Positions 33,021 to 42,026 are shown, numbered from the stretch's first letter. The stretch: 64,000 bases of DNA from Spirillospora albida (GCF_000718255.1 NZ_JOFJ01000005.1:248001-312000), one strand, 5' to 3'. A program made the numbers and translations. The notes: generated by a model not told the origin, from the sequence alone.

Positions 33021-35492
33021 CTCGAGCGACTCCATGCCGAGCGCGTGCTCGCGGGAGGCCAGCGACCGCTTGCGGCCGAGGGAGCGGCCGCGCAGCCGGT
33101 CCAGGTTGCCCGGCTCGGTGTAGTCCGGCCCGTAGATGATCCGCAGGTACTCCCGGCCCCGGCACTTGAGGCCCGGCTGGATCCGCCCGGCGGGCCGGTC
33201 GTCCGGGAACGGGCCGAGCGGCTTGACGACCATTCCCTCGCCGCCCGCGGCGGTCAGCTCCTCCCACCACGCGGTCGCGGCGGCCTCCGACTCCGCCGAC
33301 TCCAGGTCGACGACGCGGGAGCCCGTCCGCAGGACGAGGCCGGTGGGGTCGGCGTCCGCGAGTCGTCCGGCCATGTCCATGTGCCAGTCGTGCTCGCGCG
33401 CGTCGGCGTACGAGCGGCCCTCGCCGGCCAGGATCTGGAACGGCGCGAGGCGCAGCCCCTCCAGGCCGTCCACCGGCCAGCAGTACCGGGCGTAGGCGTC
33501 CCGGAAGCGGGCCGCGTTGGACGCGCGGGCCTCGACGCGCTCGCGCAGGCCGCCGACGTCGAGACCGCGGGCCTTCGCGCGGTCGAGGACGCCAGCCGCC
33601 ATCGGCAGGGCCGCGCGGGCCGCCGCGCCCGTCGCCGCGTACTGGACGCGGATGAGGTCCATGGCCTTGGCCGACCACGGCAGCAGCTCGCAGTCGAGGG
33701 CGAGCCAGCCGGTGCCGAGCTCGTCCCACAGGCCGGCGGCGCCGATCGCGGCGCGGACGCGGCCGAGGATCTCCTCCGTCCGGGCGGGATCGCGGAAGAA
33801 CGACCGTCCGGTGCGCGTGTAGACGGCGCCGGTCGTCCCGTCGTCCACGCCGAAGCGGGCGGACGCCACCGACGCGTCGCGGCACACGACCGCGACCGCG
33901 CGGGAGCCCATGTGCTTCTCCTCGCAGATCACCCGAGTGAGGCCCGCCTTCCGGTAGGCGGCGAACGCCTCGGCGGGGTGCTCCAGGTGTCCGGGCAGCG
34001 GCGACGTCTCGGCGGGCGCCATCGTCGGCGGCAGGTACACGAGCCAGCGGGGGTCGATCGCGAACCGGCTCATCACCTCCAGCGCCGCGAGGGCGTTCTC
34101 CTCCCGGACGCTGACCCGCCCCATCAGGCGGGTCCGCACGCCCTGGTCGCCGAGCACGTCCTCGATCTTCAGGACGTCGCTCTCCGCCCGCGCGCCCGCG
34201 CTCGTGTCGGACACGGCCGCCAGCGGACGGGTCGGCTCGTACCAGACCCGCCGCGCCGGGACGGAGATGAGCTCCTTCTCCGGGTAGCGCAGCGCGGTCA
34301 GCTTCCCGCCGAACACGGCGCCCGTGTCGAGGCAGATCGTGTTGTTGACCCACTCGGCCTCCACGACGGGCGTGTGGCCGTACACGACCATCGCCGCGCC
34401 GCGGTAGTCGCGCGCCCACGGGTACCGGACGGGCAGCCCGTACTCGTCGGTCTCGCCCGTCGTGTCCCCGTACAGGGCGAACGAGCGGACGCGCCCGGAC
34501 GCGCGGCCGTGGTAGGCCTCCTTCAGCCCGGCGTGCGCGACGACGAGCCGGCCGCCGTCCAGCACGTAGTGGGCGACGAGGCCGTCCATGAACGCGATCG
34601 CGGCGGCGCGGAAGTCCTCCGGCTCGGCGGCGAGCTGCTCCAGCGACTCGGCCAGGCCGTGCGCGAGCCGCACCTTCCGGCCGCGCAGCGCCCGGACGAG
34701 CTTGGCCTCGTGGTTCCCGGACACGCACAGCGCGTCACCCGCCGCGACCATGCCCATGACCAGGCGCAGCACGCCGGGCGAGTCGGGTCCGCGGTCGACG
34801 AGGTCGCCGACGAACACGGCGGTCCGGCCGCCCGGGTGGCGCGCGCCGGCGGCCCGGCCCTCAGCGTCCCGGTCGATCTCGTAGCCGAGCGACGCGAGGA
34901 GGTCCTCCAGCTCGGCGCGGCAGCCGTGCACGTCGCCGATGACGTCGAACGGGCCGGTCAGCTCGCGCTTGTCGTTCCACGCCTTCTCATAGACGATGGT
35001 CGCCGCGTCGATCTCGTCCACGCCCTTGAGGACGTGCACGCGGCGGAACTCGCGGCCGAGGGTGCGCAGGCCGCGCCGCAGCTCGCGGCCCTGGCGGGGG
35101 ATGACGTGCGGGCCGAAGTCCCGGTCGGGGCGGGCGGCGTTCCGCTCCGCCGCGACGTGCTCGGGCACGTCCAGGACGATCGCGGCCGACAGGACGTCGT
35201 GGTCCTTGGCGATCCGCAGCAGCGCCTGCCGCGCCTTGCTCTGCACGTTCGTCGCGTCCACGACGGTGAGCAGGCCGCGCCGCAGCCGGGTCGCGACGAT
35301 GGTGTGGAGCAGGTCGAACGCGTCGCCGCTCGCGGACTGGTCGTTCTCGTCGTCCGACACGAGGCCCCGGCAGAAGTCGGAGGAGATGACCTGCGTCGGG
35401 CGGAAGTGCCTGCGCGCGAAGTGCGACTTGCCCGAGCCGGACACGCCTACCAGCACGACGAGGCCCATCGCGGGCAGCTTGATCTCGGTCAT
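33018..35492 (-). CDS. pnkp: RNA repair polynucleotide kinase-phosphatase-ligase
   Basis: 824 residues, three catalytic modules of bacterial Pnkp. Residues 1-170: 5'-kinase with P-loop GVSGSGKS (16-23). Residues 180-420: 2',3'-phosphatase of the metallophosphoesterase fold with GDVHG (186-190), GDLVDRG (229-235) and GNHE (259-262). Residues 470-824: nucleotidyltransferase/ligase-like module with the adenylated Lys526 in EEKHMGS. It heals and seals RNA broken by ribotoxins, and sealing requires partner Hen1, encoded directly upstream with an ATGA overlap. The open frame runs on far upstream but only this start fits the family. The final codon lies in a tandem repeat. Confidence 0.94.
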   Translation of the reverse strand: MTEIKLPAMGLVVLVGVSGSGKSHFARRHFRPTQVISSDFCRGLVSDDENDQSASGDAFDLLHTIVATRLRRGLLTVVDATNVQSKARQALLRIAKDHDVLSAAIVLDVPEHVAAERNAARPDRDFGPHVIPRQGRELRRGLRTLGREFRRVHVLKGVDEIDAATIVYEKAWNDKRELTGPFDVIGDVHGCRAELEDLLASLGYEIDRDAEGRAAGARHPGGRTAVFVGDLVDRGPDSPGVLRLVMGMVAAGDALCVSGNHEAKLVRALRGRKVRLAHGLAESLEQLAAEPEDFRAAAIAFMDGLVAHYVLDGGRLVVAHAGLKEAYHGRASGRVRSFALYGDTTGETDEYGLPVRYPWARDYRGAAMVVYGHTPVVEAEWVNNTICLDTGAVFGGKLTALRYPEKELISVPARRVWYEPTRPLAAVSDTSAGARAESDVLKIEDVLGDQGVRTRLMGRVSVREENALAALEVMSRFAIDPRWLVYLPPTMAPAETSPLPGHLEHPAEAFAAYRKAGLTRVICEEKHMGSRAVAVVCRDASVASARFGVDDGTTGAVYTRTGRSFFRDPARTEEILGRVRAAIGAAGLWDELGTGWLALDCELLPWSAKAMDLIRVQYAATGAAARAALPMAAGVLDRAKARGLDVGGLRERVEARASNAARFRDAYARYCWPVDGLEGLRLAPFQILAGEGRSYADAREHDWHMDMAGRLADADPTGLVLRTGSRVVDLESAESEAAATAWWEELTAAGGEGMVVKPLGPFPDDRPAGRIQPGLKCRGREYLRIIYGPDYTEPGNLDRLRGRSLGRKRSLASREHALGMESLE

Positions 35493-36862
35493 CGGGTGAA
35501 CACTCCCATCTGCGTCGGGGCGCCGACCTCGGGGTCGTCGTCGCCGACGGGGACGTACCGGACGCGGTAGCCGTGCGCGGCGGCGACCCGGTCCGCCCAC
35601 GCGCGGAACTCGGCGCGGGTCCATTCGAAGCGGTGGTCGGGGTGGCGCATCGCGCCCGGGGCCAGCCCGTCGTAGCGGACGTTGTGCTCGGCGTTCGGCG
35701 TGGTCACGACCACGACCCGGGGCGCGGCGTGGCCGAACACGACGCGCTCGACGGCGGGCAGCCGCGGCGGGTCGATGTGCTCGACCACCTCCATCAGCAC
35801 GGCCGCGTCGTAGCCCTGGAACCGCTCGTCGGCATAGGTCAGCGCGCCCTGGAAGGGGGCGCCGGCGCGGCGGCTCCGCTCCAGGCGGCGGGTCGCGTGC
35901 TCGATCGCCCGGTACGACACGTCCGTCCCGGTGACCTCGGTGAAGAAGTCGTCCTGGACGAGGCGGGCGAGGAGCTTGCCGGAGCCGCAGCCGAGGTCGA
36001 TGACGCGGCGGGCGTCCTCGTCGCGGAGCGCCTGGATCACCGCCTGGGCGCGGTGCTCCGCGAGCGACACGCGGACCTCGCCCTCGGGCTCCTGCTCCAC
36101 CGGGTCGAGGGCGTCCTCCGGCGCGTCCTCGGTGTCGGCGAGCCGGCCGAGCGCGGCCCGGACGAGTCCGCGCCGGTTCGCCAGGTAGCGGCGGGTGATC
36201 GCGTTGCGGTCGGGGTGCGCGGCGAGCCAGCCCTCCCCCGACCGGATCAGCTTGTCGACCTCGTCCGGCGCGAGCCAGTAGTGCTTGGCGTCGTCCAGGA
36301 CGGGCAGCAGCACGTACAGCTGGTTGAGCGCGTCCGCGAGCCGGACCTGCCCGGTCAGCGTCAGCGTCACGTACCGGGAGTCGCCCCAGTCGCCGAACTC
36401 CGGGTCGAGCGGGACGGGCTCGGCGGACACGTCCCAGCCGAGCGGGCCGAAGAAGCGCTCCGCCTGCGCGGGCCCGCCCCGGCACGGCAGCGCCGGCAGG
36501 ACGACCTCCAGCGGGAGCGGGGCCTCCGCGAGGCCGGGGCGCGCGTCGCAGCGCCCGCGCATGGCGGTGCGGAACACGTTCGCCATCGCGGACGCCAGCA
36601 GCGACGACGCCGCGTACGGGCGGTCGTTGACGTACTGGCCGAGGGCGAAGTCGGGGGTGCCCCTGCCGCGCGTCCGGACGAGCTTGACCGGGTCGACGTC
36701 CAGCAGCAGCGCGGCCGTGCAGCGCCGTTCGCCGACGTCGGGGTAGAAGACGTGCGCCGTGCCGAAGGACTGCTCGAACCGCTGCACCTTCTCCGGGTGC
36801 TTGTGCAGGAGGAAGCCCAGGTCGGTCGCCTGGTCCGTGGTGGTGGTGATGGTCAGAAGCAC
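35489..36862 (-). CDS. hen1: 3'-terminal RNA ribose 2'-O-methyltransferase
   Basis: 457 residues. The N-terminal half (LLTITTTTDQATDLGFLLHKHPEK at its start) is the bacterial Hen1 domain that activates the Pnkp ligase; the C-terminal half is a SAM methyltransferase with VIDLGCGSGKLLARL and the metal motif EVVEHIDPPRL plus downstream His. It methylates the 2'-OH at the break before sealing, protecting the repaired RNA from repeated cleavage. GTG 36862 gives the usual start. It overlaps pnkp, forming a two-gene RNA repair operon. Confidence 0.94.
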   Translation of the reverse strand: MLLTITTTTDQATDLGFLLHKHPEKVQRFEQSFGTAHVFYPDVGERRCTAALLLDVDPVKLVRTRGRGTPDFALGQYVNDRPYAASSLLASAMANVFRTAMRGRCDARPGLAEAPLPLEVVLPALPCRGGPAQAERFFGPLGWDVSAEPVPLDPEFGDWGDSRYVTLTLTGQVRLADALNQLYVLLPVLDDAKHYWLAPDEVDKLIRSGEGWLAAHPDRNAITRRYLANRRGLVRAALGRLADTEDAPEDALDPVEQEPEGEVRVSLAEHRAQAVIQALRDEDARRVIDLGCGSGKLLARLVQDDFFTEVTGTDVSYRAIEHATRRLERSRRAGAPFQGALTYADERFQGYDAAVLMEVVEHIDPPRLPAVERVVFGHAAPRVVVVTTPNAEHNVRYDGLAPGAMRHPDHRFEWTRAEFRAWADRVAAAHGYRVRYVPVGDDDPEVGAPTQMGVFTR

Positions 36863-36904
36863 GGACAGAGTGTGACCGACCGGACGCCGTGCTCGCACCG
36901 GGAT

Positions 36905-37828
36905 TTAGGGCACGGACGGGCCGCTCACGAAGCGCCCCCGCCGGTCGTAGGGCCAGCCGTTGATCACGCAGCCCTTCAGCCCGAAGATCTGCTGCTGCAT
37001 GACGGGGGCGGGCCTGCCGCGCCCGCCGCAGGTCATGTGGCGGTGGCCGAGCCGGTGCCCGACCTCGTGGTTGATCGTCAGCGCGTGGTAGTCGTCCGGA
37101 CGGCCCCTGTAGTAGGTCGTGAGCAGCAGCCAGCGCCTCAGGTTGACGACGACCTGCTTGCCGCCGGCGCAGTTGACCTTGCCCTCGGTGTCCAGCCCGT
37201 ACGCCGCGCAGATCCTGTCCACCGTGCCGGGCGAGGCGAGCTTCACCACGAAGTCGTACGGGCCCGAGTCGACGCGCCGGAACGCCCACTTCCCGCCGGC
37301 CGTCCAGCCGCGTTCGTCGGCGAGGATCGCGTCCACGCTGCGGGCGAACGCGGCGGGACTCTGCCGGAGGCCGCCCTCCACCTCGACCATGTACCGCATC
37401 AGCCTGCCCCGGCCGTACGTGCGGTCGCCGCTCGCCGGGGGGCGCGTGAAGCGGCCCGTCCCGCGCGCGGGGATGTAGGGGGTCACCTTGGGCTTGACGA
37501 TGGGCGGGTCGGACGGCTCGGCGTCGGCGCGCCCGCCCGTCGCGACGGGGCCGGGGGTGGGCTCGGCGAACGGGGAGCCGGCCGTCGGGCGCCACATGAC
37601 CAGCGCGCCCACGGCCACCACCGCCGCCAGGACGAGGGAGACCAGCCCGAGGATCATGCCGCGCCGCCGGCCGCGCCGGGCGTTCTCGAACTCCCGGTCG
37701 AGGTCGGGGGCGACGGTCCGGGTCCGGGGCGGCGCCGCGCCGTGCGGGGAACGCGGTGAGGGGGGTGCGCCGCGCCGGGAATGGGAGCTTCTTCGGCGGC
37801 GTCCCTGCCGTGATCGTGGCGGCTGCAT
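36905..37828 (-). CDS. DUF3152 membrane-anchored zincin-like protein
   Basis: 307 residues: basic Arg/Ser/Pro-rich cytoplasmic tail, one membrane helix (MILGLVSLVLAAVVAVGALV), a Pro-rich linker and an extracytoplasmic domain. The sequence NHEVGHRLGHRHMTC contains HExxHxxGH, the metzincin-type zinc motif, within the actinobacterial DUF3152 family. A secreted or surface-tethered metallopeptidase is plausible, but activity has not been shown for the family to my knowledge. It precedes hen1 on the same strand by 43 bp. Confidence 0.82.
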   Translation of the reverse strand: MQPPRSRQGRRRRSSHSRRGAPPSPRSPHGAAPPRTRTVAPDLDREFENARRGRRRGMILGLVSLVLAAVVAVGALVMWRPTAGSPFAEPTPGPVATGGRADAEPSDPPIVKPKVTPYIPARGTGRFTRPPASGDRTYGRGRLMRYMVEVEGGLRQSPAAFARSVDAILADERGWTAGGKWAFRRVDSGPYDFVVKLASPGTVDRICAAYGLDTEGKVNCAGGKQVVVNLRRWLLLTTYYRGRPDDYHALTINHEVGHRLGHRHMTCGGRGRPAPVMQQQIFGLKGCVINGWPYDRRGRFVSGPSVP

Positions 37829-37935
37829 CGCGTCCCAGCATCCCAGAAACCGGGAGAAAAACGATCATTACCGACAATGTGCCAGGTAAAGCGGTTGCCG
37901 ATGCCGCAGGGGCGCGGCCACAATCGCAGACCATC

Positions 37936-38757
37936 ATGAGCAGACACCCCCGCCGGATGACCGCCCAGGAGACCGTCGCCATCCTCGAACGCGGCTCCTA
38001 CACCGCGCCCTCCGGGCGCACCGTCCCCATCTCCGCCGCGCTCGGGCGCGCGGTGCGCGGCACCGTCCTGTACCGGCCGGACGAGCTGGACCGCCTCCTC
38101 GCGGACCTGCCGTCCGGGCGGCCGGGCACGCGGATCGAGGTCACCGGCGAGACGACGCTGGCGGCCGCGCGGCGGCTGCGCGTCCCCGGCGGGGCGGCGC
38201 CGCTCGCGCTGAACTTCGCGTCCGCGAAGAACCCCGGCGGCGGGTTCCTGAACGGGGCGCACGCGCAGGAGGAGGGGCTCGCCCGGTCGTCGGGCCTGTA
38301 CCCGTCGCTGCTGGAGGCCCGCGAGTACTACGACTTCCACCGGGCGCGGGGCGACCTGCTCTACAGCGACCACATGATCTACTCGCCGTCCGTGCCGGTG
38401 TTCCGGGACGACGCGGGCCGGCTCCTCGAAGACCCCTACGAGGTCGCGTTCGTGACGTCACCGGCTCCGAACCGGGGCGCGATCCGCGATCCGGGGAAGG
38501 CGGCGCTGATCCCCGGCGTCCTCGCCGTCCGGGCCCGCAAGGTCCTCGCCGTCGCCCTCGCCCACGCGCACCGGCGGCTCGTGCTCGGCGCCTGGGGCTG
38601 CGGCGTGTTCCGCAACGACCCGTCCGAGGTCGCCGGGGCGTTCGCCGCCGCGCTCCGCGACGAGTTCGCAGGCCGGTTCGAGCATGTCGTCTTCGCCGTC
38701 TGGGACCCCTCCGGCGGCTCCCCGCGGCTGGCCGCGTTCCAGCGCGCCTTCGCCTGA
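37936..38757 (+). CDS. Microbial-type poly(ADP-ribose) glycohydrolase (TIGR02452 family)
   Basis: 273 residues. The macrodomain PARG signature is visible: NFASAKNPGGGFLNGAHAQE followed by E and LARSSGLY, i.e. GGG with a downstream QEE, whose glutamates cleave ribose-ribose or ribose-protein bonds of ADP-ribose. GAWGCGVFRNDP near the C-terminus is the second family mark. It would remove ADP-ribose from proteins or nucleic acids. It is divergent from the DUF3152 gene and close to the RNA repair genes. Transcribed alone as far as visible. Confidence 0.85.
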   Translation: MSRHPRRMTAQETVAILERGSYTAPSGRTVPISAALGRAVRGTVLYRPDELDRLLADLPSGRPGTRIEVTGETTLAAARRLRVPGGAAPLALNFASAKNPGGGFLNGAHAQEEGLARSSGLYPSLLEAREYYDFHRARGDLLYSDHMIYSPSVPVFRDDAGRLLEDPYEVAFVTSPAPNRGAIRDPGKAALIPGVLAVRARKVLAVALAHAHRRLVLGAWGCGVFRNDPSEVAGAFAAALRDEFAGRFEHVVFAVWDPSGGSPRLAAFQRAFA

Positions 38758-38763
38758 AGCGCC

Positions 38764-38850
38764 CTAGGGACGCGCGTAGGACGCGATGCCGCGAATGAGG
38801 ATGTCGATGCCGAACCGGAACCGGTCCTCGCCGTCCCCACCGGTCAGTTC
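38764..38850 (-). pseudogene. Remnant of a TetR-family regulator C-terminus
   Basis: The minus strand encodes ELTGGDGEDRFRFGIDILIR and ends in GIASYARP before a TAG stop. EDRFRFGIDILIRGI is the typical last helix of TetR/AcrR regulators. No helix-turn-helix or dimerisation core precedes it, and the preceding frame is not protein-like. I read it as the tail of a deleted TetR gene. Confidence 0.55.
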
Positions 38851-38900
38851 GTTACTCCTGCCGCGGCACCCGCGCCCCGAGGACGCCTGACACGACCGGA

Positions 38901-38929
38901 GGCCCGCGGCCGCTCCCCGGCCGCGGGCC
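38901..38929. terminator. Terminator hairpin after the LLM oxidoreductase gene
   Basis: GGCCCGCGGCC (38901-38911) and GGCCGCGGGCC (38919-38929) form a perfect 11-bp stem with a 7-nt loop. On the plus strand a short CTTTC follows; on the minus strand it lies 7 bp past the stop of the LLM gene. Confidence 0.7.
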
Positions 38930-38936
38930 CTTTCGG

Positions 38937-39863
38937 TCAGAGCTTCGCCATCACCTCGGACGCCAGGAGCTCGATGTGCTCCAGGTCGCTCAGGTCGAGG
39001 ACCTGCAGGTAGATGCACTCGGTGCCCAGCTCGGCGAAGGCCCCGATCTTCTCGACGAGCTCGGCGGGCGTGCCGGCCAGGCCGTTCTCGCGGAGCTCGT
39101 CCACCTCGCGGCCGATCGCGTCGGCCCGGCGGCGGATCTCCGCCTCGTCCCGGCCGCAGCAGACGACCTGCGCCGCCGAGTACACCATCGGGCGCGCCCG
39201 TCCGGCGGCCCGGCAGGCGGCGCGGACCCGGTCGAACGCCTCCCCGGTGTCCGGCAGCTTGTGGAACGGGACGTTGTACTCGTCGGCGTACGCGGCGGCC
39301 AGACGCGGCGTCCGCTTCGCCCCGAAACCACCGATGAGGATCGGCGGGCCCCCGGCCTGCGCCGGCTTCGGCAGCGCCGGGGAGTCGGCCAGCGCGTAGT
39401 GCTCGCCGCCGAACGAGAACGTCTCCCCCTCCGGCGTCCCCCAGAGGCCGATGAGGATCTGGAGCTGCTCCTCCAGCCGCTCGAACCGCTCGTTCAGGTC
39501 CGGGAACGGGATCCCGTACGCGGCGTGCTCCTGCTCGAACCAGCCCGTCCCGATGCCGAAGTCGACGCGCCCGCCGCTCATCCGGTCGACCTGCGCCACG
39601 GAGATGGCGAGGGGGCCCGGGTAGCGGAACGTCGCGGCGGTCATCAGCGTGCCGAGCCGGATGCGGCTCGTCTCGCGGGCCAGCGCGCCCAGGGTGACCC
39701 ACGCGTCCGAGGGTCCGGGCGTGCCGGGAACGTCGCCCATCTTGAGGTAGTGGTCCGACCGGAAGAAGGCGTCGAACCCGAGGTCCTCGGTCGCCCTGGC
39801 GACCGCCAGCAGCGTCTCGTAGTCCGCCCCCTGCTGGGGCTCGGTGAAGATCCGAAGTCGCAT
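38937..39863 (-). CDS. LLM-class (F420-dependent type) oxidoreductase
   Basis: 308 residues of the luciferase-like monooxygenase barrel. MRLRIFTEPQQGADYETLL opens the first strand; FFRSDHYLKMG, SRIRLGTLMTAATFRYPGPLA and DFGIGTGWFEQEHAAYG are classic for the F420-dependent TIGR03560-like group. ATG 39863 fits homologues; ATG 39872 is 9 bp upstream. Cofactor assignment (F420 rather than FMN) is from family resemblance. Substrate unknown. Confidence 0.87.
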   Translation of the reverse strand: MRLRIFTEPQQGADYETLLAVARATEDLGFDAFFRSDHYLKMGDVPGTPGPSDAWVTLGALARETSRIRLGTLMTAATFRYPGPLAISVAQVDRMSGGRVDFGIGTGWFEQEHAAYGIPFPDLNERFERLEEQLQILIGLWGTPEGETFSFGGEHYALADSPALPKPAQAGGPPILIGGFGAKRTPRLAAAYADEYNVPFHKLPDTGEAFDRVRAACRAAGRARPMVYSAAQVVCCGRDEAEIRRRADAIGREVDELRENGLAGTPAELVEKIGAFAELGTECIYLQVLDLSDLEHIELLASEVMAKL

Positions 39864-39983
39864 GCCTCCCATCCTCGCCCCGGCGCGGTCCCGACGGCAC
39901 CACCGAACCTCCCGATTCGCCAGTGATCATGAGGGAAAGGCTGTTGAATCGTCCATGACCTGATTCGCGAACATGGAGCTGAC

Positions 39984-41006
39984 ATGGCCGTCTTCGGCGT
40001 CGACTACGCGTGGGGCCGTCCGGGCACGACCGCGCTGAGGAACGCCGGGGCCAGGTTCGCCTGCCGCTACCTGTCGCACGACACCACCGGCAAGAACCTG
40101 ACCCGCGACGAGGCCGAGGAACTGTCGGACGCCGGGCTGTGGCTGGTCGTCGTCTGGGAGACCGCCGCGGCGAGGGCCCTGGCCGGCCGCGGCGCCGGAG
40201 TCGCCGACGCCCGCGACGCCGCAGAGCAGGCCGCCGCCTGCGGCATGCCGGACGACCGTCCGATCTACTTCGCGGTCGACTTCGACGCCGCACCGTCCCA
40301 GCAGCCGGCGATCAACGCCTACCTGGACGGCGCCGCCTCCGTCATCGGCCGCGACCGCATCGGCCTGTACGCGGGATACGGGCCGATGGACCGCGCCTTC
40401 GACGCCGGGATGATCACCTACGGCTGGCAGACCTACGCCTGGTCCGGCGGGCGCTGGGACCCCCGGATCCACCTCCAGCAGTACTCCAACGACCGCACCC
40501 TCAACGGCGTGATCGTCGACTACGACCGCGCCGTCCGGACCGACTACGGGCAGTGGCGCGTGGGCGTCTCGCCCCGAGGAGACGACATGCCCGACTACGT
40601 GTCCGCCGGCGTCATCGGCCAGGAGCTCCAGCCCGGCGTGTGGACGACGGTCGACTGGGGGATCGAGTACTCCGACGCCGAGGGGCAGCACCGCGACGAG
40701 GGCGGCCCGAGCCTGCTGACCGGCCCCGCCAAGTACACGCTGAGCGCCACCCTGACCCTCGTCGGCGTCCCCGCGGGCACCCGTGTCCAGGCCCGTTCGA
40801 TCGAGGTGGACGCGGCCGACACCAGCCGCCACGAGACGGGCGCCGTCCACGACCACCTCTCCGCGGGCGACCCGACGAACCTGCTGTTCGGCATGGCCGC
40901 CGACTCGGTCGGCCGGGACCGCCGCGTCCGCCTCCAGGTGCGCCAGCACGGCCCCGCCGCCGCGACCATCACCGGCGGCACCGCCAAGGTCCTCTTCTGG
41001 AAGTGA
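39984..41006 (+). CDS. DUF1906 glycoside-hydrolase-like protein
   Basis: 340 residues. The first 190 match the DUF1906 (Rv2525c-like) TIM barrel: FGVDYAWGRPG at the start, CRYLSHDTTGKNLTRDEAEEL, IYFAVDFDA and LYAGYGPMDRAF; Asp in VDFDA corresponds to the putative catalytic position. The C-terminal 140 residues form a beta-rich domain I do not recognise, possibly for binding. No signal peptide is seen, although Rv2525c is Tat-exported. The role may be cell-wall related. Confidence 0.8.
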   Translation: MAVFGVDYAWGRPGTTALRNAGARFACRYLSHDTTGKNLTRDEAEELSDAGLWLVVVWETAAARALAGRGAGVADARDAAEQAAACGMPDDRPIYFAVDFDAAPSQQPAINAYLDGAASVIGRDRIGLYAGYGPMDRAFDAGMITYGWQTYAWSGGRWDPRIHLQQYSNDRTLNGVIVDYDRAVRTDYGQWRVGVSPRGDDMPDYVSAGVIGQELQPGVWTTVDWGIEYSDAEGQHRDEGGPSLLTGPAKYTLSATLTLVGVPAGTRVQARSIEVDAADTSRHETGAVHDHLSAGDPTNLLFGMAADSVGRDRRVRLQVRQHGPAAATITGGTAKVLFWK

Positions 41007-41372
41007 TCAGCGCTCGCCGTACAGCACCCGCAGGAACGCCAGCGCCGTCCGCCGCTTCTCCCCCGGGTCGGCCCGCAGCTCGGCGAAGTAGGAGCTGAGT
41101 TCCGCCAGCTCCCCCCGCACGTCCTCCGCCTCGGCCCCGAGCGGCTCATCGCCCCCGGCGATCCGCACGAGATCACCGGCCCGCCACCGCAGCGCGTCCT
41201 CGATCGCGGACCGCGTCCGCGCCTGCGGCCACCGCTCCCCCGCCTCCAGGTTGTAGACGGTCTTGATCGTGACACCGGCCCGCTCGGCGAGCCGCTCCTG
41301 CGTCAACCCGAGCGCCCCCCGCCGGGCCGCCACGTACTTGGCGACCCGCTCCCGGTCCACGGCCGTGCCCAT
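41007..41372 (-). CDS. Small XRE-family helix-turn-helix regulator
   Basis: 121 residues. RGALGLTQERLAERAGVTIKTVYNLEAGERWP is a Cro/C1-type helix-turn-helix; the C-terminal 50 residues are helical, without a known ligand domain. It is the last gene of a three-gene minus-strand set with two small unknown proteins, downstream of a divergent small GntR gene. This layout resembles regulatory cassettes of actinobacterial integrative elements, but no integrase is present. Confidence 0.8.
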   Translation of the reverse strand: MGTAVDRERVAKYVAARRGALGLTQERLAERAGVTIKTVYNLEAGERWPQARTRSAIEDALRWRAGDLVRIAGGDEPLGAEAEDVRGELAELSSYFAELRADPGEKRRTALAFLRVLYGER

Positions 41373-41442
41373 GCGCCCACCATGCCGGAATCGCCTAAAA
41401 ACCTCCAGAAAAGTAACCCACCTGGCACCGCCCCGTCCGGCT

Positions 41443-41664
41443 CTAGCCGTCGATCAGGCGGCGGGCCACGTCCAGGCCCGGCTTGTCGACGCCGTCCGGC
41501 ACGAACAGCCGCCGGGTCCGGTGCGCGTAGACGCCGCGCCACCAGCGCGGGTCGTCGTCCTCGGCGAACGCCGCACCCACCACGACGCGAGTGCCGTGCT
41601 CGATCAGCAGGATGATCTCATCGTCACCCTCGACGTCGACGCGCCCGGCATCGTTGACCGTCAT
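41443..41664 (-). CDS. Small hypothetical protein
   Basis: 73 residues, acidic, beginning MTVNDAGRVDVEGDDEIILL, with a central RWWRGVYAH. ATG overlaps the stop of the preceding small gene (ATGA), which is the best evidence that it is real. No family recognised. It sits between another small unknown protein and the XRE regulator in one probable operon. Confidence 0.6.
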   Translation of the reverse strand: MTVNDAGRVDVEGDDEIILLIEHGTRVVVGAAFAEDDDPRWWRGVYAHRTRRLFVPDGVDKPGLDVARRLIDG

Positions 41665-41918
41665 GCCGTCTCCCCACCGACACGCTTCGCCTCGGCCGCG
41701 GTGATCTGGGCGGCGAGGTTCTCCGCCATCGTGACGACGTCCGCCTTCAGGTCCTCGGCGCCGCACAGCAGGCGGAGCTCACCGACGGTCGAAGCGGTCA
41801 CGGTCAACTGGCAGCCGTAACGGAGCTGCACGTGGGTCAGGAAATCCGCGCGGGCGGCACGCCAGACCTCGCCCTCGCGAGTGACCCGCCACCCGTCGAT
41901 GCGGGGAGTCTCGGACAT
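41661..41918 (-). CDS. Small hypothetical protein, first gene of the XRE cassette
   Basis: 85 residues: GWRVTREGEVWRAARADF forms a predicted strand-rich half, followed by LTVTASTVGELRLLCGAEDL and a long amphipathic helix ending in AKRVGGETA. GAGGAGA stands 5 bp before the ATG. Family not recognised. Its promoter region carries the inverted repeat at 42027-42052 and is divergent from a small GntR gene. Confidence 0.65.
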   Translation of the reverse strand: MSETPRIDGWRVTREGEVWRAARADFLTHVQLRYGCQLTVTASTVGELRLLCGAEDLKADVVTMAENLAAQITAAEAKRVGGETA

Positions 41919-42026
41919 CGTCGTCTCCTCGGCGAAAGAGGAGCACGGCCCCCGCCTCGGGAGCCCCGGGGTGCAAAGCCGGGCGGGCAGCCGCGCAGCC
42001 CCGCACTCGACGGAGCATGGAGTTAA

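Noticed and set aside
33018..37982. A continuous minus-strand open frame of about 1,650 codons
   Set aside because: Only the part from 35492 down is Pnkp. The upstream part runs antisense or out of frame through hen1 and DUF3152 and is an Arg/Pro/Gly/Ala-rich artefact of high GC.
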